Positions 59,066 through 64,000 of a stretch of DNA of 64,000 bases are shown piece by piece. The translations under genes and the position numbers were made by a program. The notes under the pieces were generated by a model, which made no database searches, was not told the DNA's origin, and was given only the letters and a program-made list of their open reading frames with translations. Source of the stretch: Ailanthus altissimus (taxonomy: Eukaryota > Streptophyta > Magnoliopsida > Sapindales > Simaroubaceae); assembly GCA_946807835.1 (NCBI GenBank), contig OX327684.1:12734501-12798500 (forward strand). Direction: 5' to 3'. Each line of letters begins with the position of its first letter. The first letter of the stretch is position 1.

Positions 59066-59340
59066 ATAATCATGCTGAAACTAAAAAAATTGTAATTAAA
59101 AAGAGAGATGAAATCATGTTCTAAACCTACTTCATGGTTTCTTGCATATTTCCTTATTTGTTTAGCAAATATGGGTAGATTATTGGGTAGTGTTTTCTAT
59201 TTATGAATAGAATATCTATATCTGGACTTTGATAATATTAAGTTCCTTAATTGTTTAGAAAATATGAATAAATTATTGGGTAGTGTTTTATCTATTTATG
59301 AATAGAATATCTATATCTGGGCCTTTGACAATATTGAATT
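59066..59340. repeat. segment similar to 48382-48545, with internal 88-bp duplication
   Basis: The first part matches the 48.4-kb copy. The 88-bp unit (ATATGGGTAGATTATTGGGTAG ... GAATAGAATATCTATATCTGG, in part) occurs twice here, about 59158-59243 and 59246-59336, but once in the 48-kb copy. Confidence 0.75.
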
Positions 59341-59699
59341 GCGAGCAGAAAACGTGTTAAATCTAATTTTACTATACCTAAGAATTCACTATTATCTGTG
59401 CACCATTTTTTTTAGATATCGAGAAGGAAATTACTAAACGTGAGGACCAGCTGTCACTCACACAGAGGGAGCATCATTATTGCACCACAAATATTTTGTT
59501 CTTATTAGGCAGACATTATGTGTGCATTTAAAAAATAATTAGGGTTTCAGGAGAAGCACATCTTGGAAGGGTATTTTTTTTCTGTTTAAGATTATAAAGA
59601 CATAACAGTCTTCGGTCCACTTAATTTAAGTGGGTTTTAACCATGCATTTATACTTTGTAACCGGTTAGAGAGTGCTCTTTATTATATTCAAAACTGGA

Positions 59700-60790
59700 T
59701 TTTTTTTTTTAAGGAAAGTTTTAATATCATAAGTAGAAATTAAAAATATTACAAGATTATTGCTTTAAAATAGATGATTATCAAAATAATATAATATATA
59801 TTTATTGATAAACATCTGAACTTAAAATTTTTTTTTTATAAAGGAAGACAACAATTTTATAGTTGAAGATTATCTACAAATAAATTTTATTACTCTTATT
59901 GAGAATGGAAAAGACCTAAAATTTAACTACCTCTCAATGAAAAAAATTACTCTTACATGAAAAAAAAAATACAAAAATCTTACGCAAGAAACACAAAATA
60001 TCTTCAGTCTAAAGGTTATTATTATAAACAGTTCACACCTCAAACAAATAACATATTTTATAACAACCCCTAAATCCTAATCTACATCCAATAAAATATA
60101 TGCCTAAAAAACTATATCCATGGCCATAGGTTGATATGGATTACCGTGGGTTGCGTTTACATCGATTTTGAGTATAAAGTGACTATCGGTAATCTTGGTT
60201 TGCTCGGTTGACAATGGTGACTCCCACGGTGATTAGCCTTCGATGGGGCTGGAATAGATAGCCCGAAAAATAGAGATATGGTGCTGAAGGCGTTTCTAAT
60301 GAAATCCGACTAGGTGTGCTGACGGTCGGCCGGATCTGAGCCGAGTATAGCTTTTGCCTTTCAGTTTAAGGGCGGCGCTGCAAGAGCCTCCGGTAGGGTC
60401 AAGTGTGTCGAAAAGTAGGGCCAGGATCGAAAAACTCCATTGGAGACATAGACACCATGCCACGATCTGAGGGAACCACAGCGTCGGCCTAGTGGCCAGA
60501 AAGAAGCTGAGGGACACGGCGGACGAACTCAGCTAGAAACCCTGAAACGAGATAGAAAAATGAAAAGAAAAACTAAAGAAAAAATTAACTAAAGAGCGCC
60601 AAGCAGTAGAGAGAAAAGGGGAAGAACCACGTAAAGATGATGGTAGCCACCGGAGAGGGGGAAAAGGGGAAGAACCACGTAAAGGTGGTGGTAGCCACCA
60701 GAAAGGGGCCTAGCTCCCTCTCCGGTGGGGCTTTTATGTAGGTTGAGGGGTGGGGCTGCGACTGTTGTTATGTCTTTTGGTTAGAGAGGA
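59700..60790 (-). mobile_element. GC-rich LINE-like retroposon fragment
   Basis: A T run on plus (about 59700-59711) would be the poly(A) end of a minus-strand retroposon, preceded by TATTAAAACTTTCCTT as in plant L1 tails. The other end (60100-60790) is unusually GC-rich, like a LINE 5' region. It contains a direct repeat of about 48 bp (60613-60660 and 60661-60708; GAAGAACCACGTAAAG, GGTAGCCACC). No ORF1/ORF2 wording was found, so it would be an internally deleted copy. No target duplication identified. Confidence 0.35.
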
Positions 60791-60799
60791 TTTTAAGTT

Positions 60800-61300
60800 T
60801 TTTCGTAATTATGTTTTTCTGTTTATTTCTAACATGTGATTAAAAATGGTTCTCACCTTTTTCATCTAAAGAAATTTTGATTCCTTTAGTTGATTTGGGA
60901 TTTTTTTAATTTTTATATTGAGAGTGGACATTATCTATCTCTGTATAAAATTTCAGAGTTTGCTACAATTTAACCGAGTTTAAAAACTTCAATTAAAATT
61001 TACATTGATACTGCATTTACAATATAATAATACTATGAAAAAGTATGATTGAAATTTTTTAAGATAAAAAAAAATACAATAAATGATTGTCGGAAGGCTT
61101 TTCAGGTGGAATTTACAAATAGTAATTAATCAAAGTGCTTTGTCCATATATAAGTATGTTAATCAATCAACTTTTGTTTTGATATAAAAATGTGTATAAA
61201 ACTAGGGTAAATTATTGCTAATTTTTTACGAATAGAAAGAGGTTGCTCCATCCGAGAATGCATTGGTCTTTTTTTTCGACATTTGTTACTGATTTAAAAG
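60800..61300. other. AT-rich spacer, nothing recognised
   Basis: No coding or repeat signal seen. Confidence 0.4.
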
Positions 61301-61304
61301 ATTG

Positions 61305-61732
61305 ATATATTAGATAATACTACATATTTAGTTATATATATTCAAGATTCATCTAATTTTTATTCGATGTTGGAGGTGACATTCTCTGTCACCTAATCAC
61401 ATAACCCTCTCGTCACGGTTTAACCTAAACTCAATAGTCAATTTGTCTCGTATTGCTTATACTCCTAAAATTAAGGGACCAAGTACCTATATGATAATTT
61501 TTATTGGAGCTTAAGACACATAATTTTTATGGCACACTTAACCCGTAATGCTCATCCCCCTGGGACATAGAGGATCTATTTCTCACGTGATAATTTTTAT
61601 TAGAGTAATTTTAAAGGTCCACATGCGAATAAGAATTAGGGCTTGCTTTAATACCATTTGTCACGAACGAGTTAACTGCTTGTCATTGACCCAAAAGACT
61701 AATTTGTTAAGTAGTACTACATACCTGCATAC

Positions 61733-61771
<39 letters not shown>

Positions 61772-61810
61772 TCCAAAATCTACTTAATTTATATTTGATG
61801 TTGTAAGATA
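61305..61810. repeat. direct repeat of an unclassified element with CA/TA microsatellite
   Basis: TACTACATA ... CTAATTTTTATTCGATGTTG (about 61317-61371) recurs as TACTACATA ... CTTAATTTATATTTGATGTTG (about 61714-61803). TGATAATTTTTATT-GAG recurs at 61492 and 61589. The second copy is expanded by a CA run (about 61730-61745) followed by a TA run (about 61750-61771). The phrase TTTGTCACGAACGAGTTAAC occurs in it. Element type unknown. Confidence 0.55.
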
Positions 61811-62950
61811 TGACACTTTGTACCACTGAATGGTGATTAGTTACCTATCAATCATAGTCAAAACAACAAACATCAACAATTACCCTTTTTATTTACAATT
61901 AGAATTAGATCTAAGACATAAATTGACTAGCTCATATGCATTAAAATGTCGTACTAAGTTAATGGAAACAATCAATTTAAACTTCCATTAAATTGATTAT
62001 TTCATATTATATTTATTTGTGATGTATAGTAGTGTTTGAAAAATGTAATGGTAGATTTGTATATATTGCAAGCGGATGTTTGGGGAAAGAAATTCCTTAG
62101 TGGCCCATTACAAATAAAGAGGGATTTTAAAACTAGTGTTTGGGCGCAAAGTAATCAACCAAGCCCATAAAGGCACTCTTCCAAAACTTTCTTAGGCTAG
62201 TAATTTTGCATCGGATCAGACTCGCGAATTTAATGAATTTTCTTTTAAAACCCATATCTCAAGTCAAAAATTTATTATATACCTTTAAAATATTTGTTGG
62301 TGTTAAAAATTAAATAATAAATTTGTTACAGAGAAAAATAAGACGATATATAGGTCACTCACAGAAAGTCAAATTAAGCATTCGAGTCTAAGTAGGTTCT
62401 TACGCCTAGCTTTTCCAAAGTGAAACCTAATTCAAAATAGGCTACCTTAACAAATTGAATACTAAACTGATTCGTGTAACCCCATAGCTTGGTCCAAGAA
62501 GGTCATTAAGTGGGATATGCATAAGAATACATGTCAGCACCCAGCCCTACTACCGTAAAACACATTATCACAATTGAGGCACTTGACATGTCATTATTGG
62601 CCCATCAATTGGAACACACATTAGCAGAGTTTAAGTCCTTGTCACATCATCCTTGGGCCTATCAATGGTCCAATTAGAAGCTATATCATTTGATGATTAG
62701 ACCTAGGGATAAGGTCTAGGGAAAAAATCTCAAAAGAACCATTGACAAGCCTCCACATCAGTATATGTTTAGTCCCTGCCCCTTGTTGACATAATGACAG
62801 AGCTGTTTAGAGTTATTAGGGTAATTCAGAACTGAATCAGCTGAGTTTAAGGGGATAATATTTGTAACTCACTCAGTACTCGCAACTCACCTAACAAAGC
62901 TGAAAGTGCTATGCTTTAGGTGAGCATGTATATTTTAAAATTTTAATTTA
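61811..62950. other. spacer, nothing recognised
   Basis: Mixed-composition DNA with no clear domain or repeat partner; part may belong to the right-edge LTR. Confidence 0.35.
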
Positions 62951-62954
62951 CACA

Positions 62955-64000
62955 TCACATGCATAAATACGTAGCAAAATATAAATTAATCATCTCATTA
63001 CACTAATGAGATATCAAAGAACTCACATTTGAATCGTGCTTTGTGCAGTTCTAGTCTAGGACTCGGCGGGATCCTTCGAATTAGAACGATAGCCTTATTA
63101 TTCTCCTTGAAATAATTTATCAAAAGTAACTATTGCTTTATTTAATCTCTCTGAAATTTTTAATATGTTTTACTCCTTTTACTTTCTTAAACATAAATGA
63201 ATTACAGTGACTATTTATAGCTACAATTGCCTTAAATTTGACCAATAAAAAATAAATGAGTAGCCAATTGATAAGAAGCATGACAATGCACGAATTTTGC
63301 TTTGTCATGCTTGTTGAAACATATGAATAAGAGTAAGGAAAAACTTGGCCCAATATAATTAGAATTAGTGCCAAAATGATGTTTTAGAAACTTATAGTTC
63401 ATGCTTAGAAAAAGCATGACAAATATTCAATAAAAATTATTTGCCACCACTTACTCATAGAAGACATTTTGACCAATTTTGGCTTATAATGGCAACACTT
63501 GTAAATGAAATAAATGGAATTTTCCACCTTTTGTTGTTAACAATTCATTTAGTTAACATTTGCTTTCAATTTGGCTAAATTCATAGCTTGCCATTATATG
63601 CCAACTACCTTTAATTTAAGCATTTCAATTTTGCTTAACATTTAATTATTAACACTTAATAATTAAATGGGTCAAATAAATCATGCTATGTGTCATGTCC
63701 TTACAAATTAATGGCATAACATGTGGCATTCAATAAAAGAATAAAGTGGTAAGTTTTACTTGCTGAGATCCCGGACTTAAAATTTAAACTCTATGATCTT
63801 CTTGAGAGACCCTAAATTAATTTTAATTTTTCAAGAACTTCCTAAATTGAACCATTTATTCTAGTGCGCTATCCCACTACACAATAAATACATTTCATAT
63901 AGTGAGACTCCTTAGGTTCACACCCATTTCATCTTATGAAACTCTTCCGTAAGTCCATAAACGTTGCCCTACACACGTGTTACGAAAATAACAAAATAGC
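62955..64000 (-). mobile_element. LTR-like segment, relative of 12-14.5 kb, runs off the window
   Basis: Read on minus, GAACCTAAGGAGTCTCAC, then GCGCACTAGAATAAATGGTTCAATTTAG (in part), matches the plus-strand block at 13075-13150. The order of further AT-rich blocks (CACATAGCA, TTAATTAAATG) is also similar. No coding. The left limit is uncertain and the right end is outside the window. Confidence 0.45.

Noticed and set aside
60296..60517. 73-codon minus frame in the GC-rich block
   Set aside because: GC-rich DNA has few stops by chance; wording matches no LINE ORF or host domain that I know.
1..64000. tRNA or rRNA genes
   Set aside because: No A-box/B-box pair (GGTTCGAATCC-like) or rRNA core sequence was found by eye; tRNAscan-SE would settle it.

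Overview
The window is AT-rich nuclear DNA from a flowering plant, probably a eudicot. The evidence is a canonical MIR160 hairpin, Copia and Ty3/Gypsy LTR elements with plant-type primer sites, a Mutator-like element carrying an Ulp1/DUF1985 gene, and MITE-like foldbacks. I see no intact protein-coding host gene. The one clearly functional-looking gene is the microRNA gene MIR160 on the minus strand at about 1.58-1.71 kb, with a candidate TATA box about 0.7 kb upstream. A 54-codon open frame near 0.75 kb is the only other possible host coding piece.

Layout. 0-7.9 kb: MIR160, then non-coding DNA with a tandem duplication at 3.8-4.75 kb. 7.95-11.03 kb: a gag-only, non-autonomous Copia element on the minus strand with both LTRs. 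12-14.5 kb: an LTR-like segment whose relative recurs inverted at the right edge (about 62.95-64 kb). 15.2-23.8 kb: a host repeat present in about three copies; a small 1.85-kb Copia derivative sits in copy one, and a full-length but decayed 5.5-kb Copia element separates copy one from copy two. 24.7-32.7 kb: a very AT-rich domain of modular minisatellites (18-bp core plus 6-bp steps; a separate 22-bp family) in alternating orientations, interrupted by a long foldback element and a Gypsy-type LTR fragment.

33.5-36.8 kb: 5' half of a Tat-like Ty3/Gypsy element (plus strand). 37.4-43.6 kb: remains of a Kaonashi-type Mutator-like element, with a MuDR-type transposase on plus and an Ulp1 protease/DUF1985 gene on minus, the latter split by a TIR element. 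44.26-48.38 kb: a degenerate LTR split by a 2.73-kb solo LTR with a perfect GATAG target duplication. 49.1-55.95 kb: a decayed Ty3/Gypsy element whose 5' LTR is split by a 1.31-kb solo LTR with a perfect ATTGA duplication. 55.95-58.75 kb: a second Tat-like 5' half, minus strand. 58.8-64 kb: a MITE-like inverted repeat, a duplicated segment also seen at 48.4 kb, a GC-rich LINE-like piece, unclassified repeats and the right-edge LTR.

The window thus reads as a nested retrotransposon graveyard next to one conserved regulatory RNA gene. The relative order of several insertions can be read from target duplications and from uninterrupted sister copies. Most coding remnants carry in-frame stops, many where a Trp or Gln codon would be expected, as if methylated cytosines had decayed. 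All family calls come from reading motifs by eye, without database searches.
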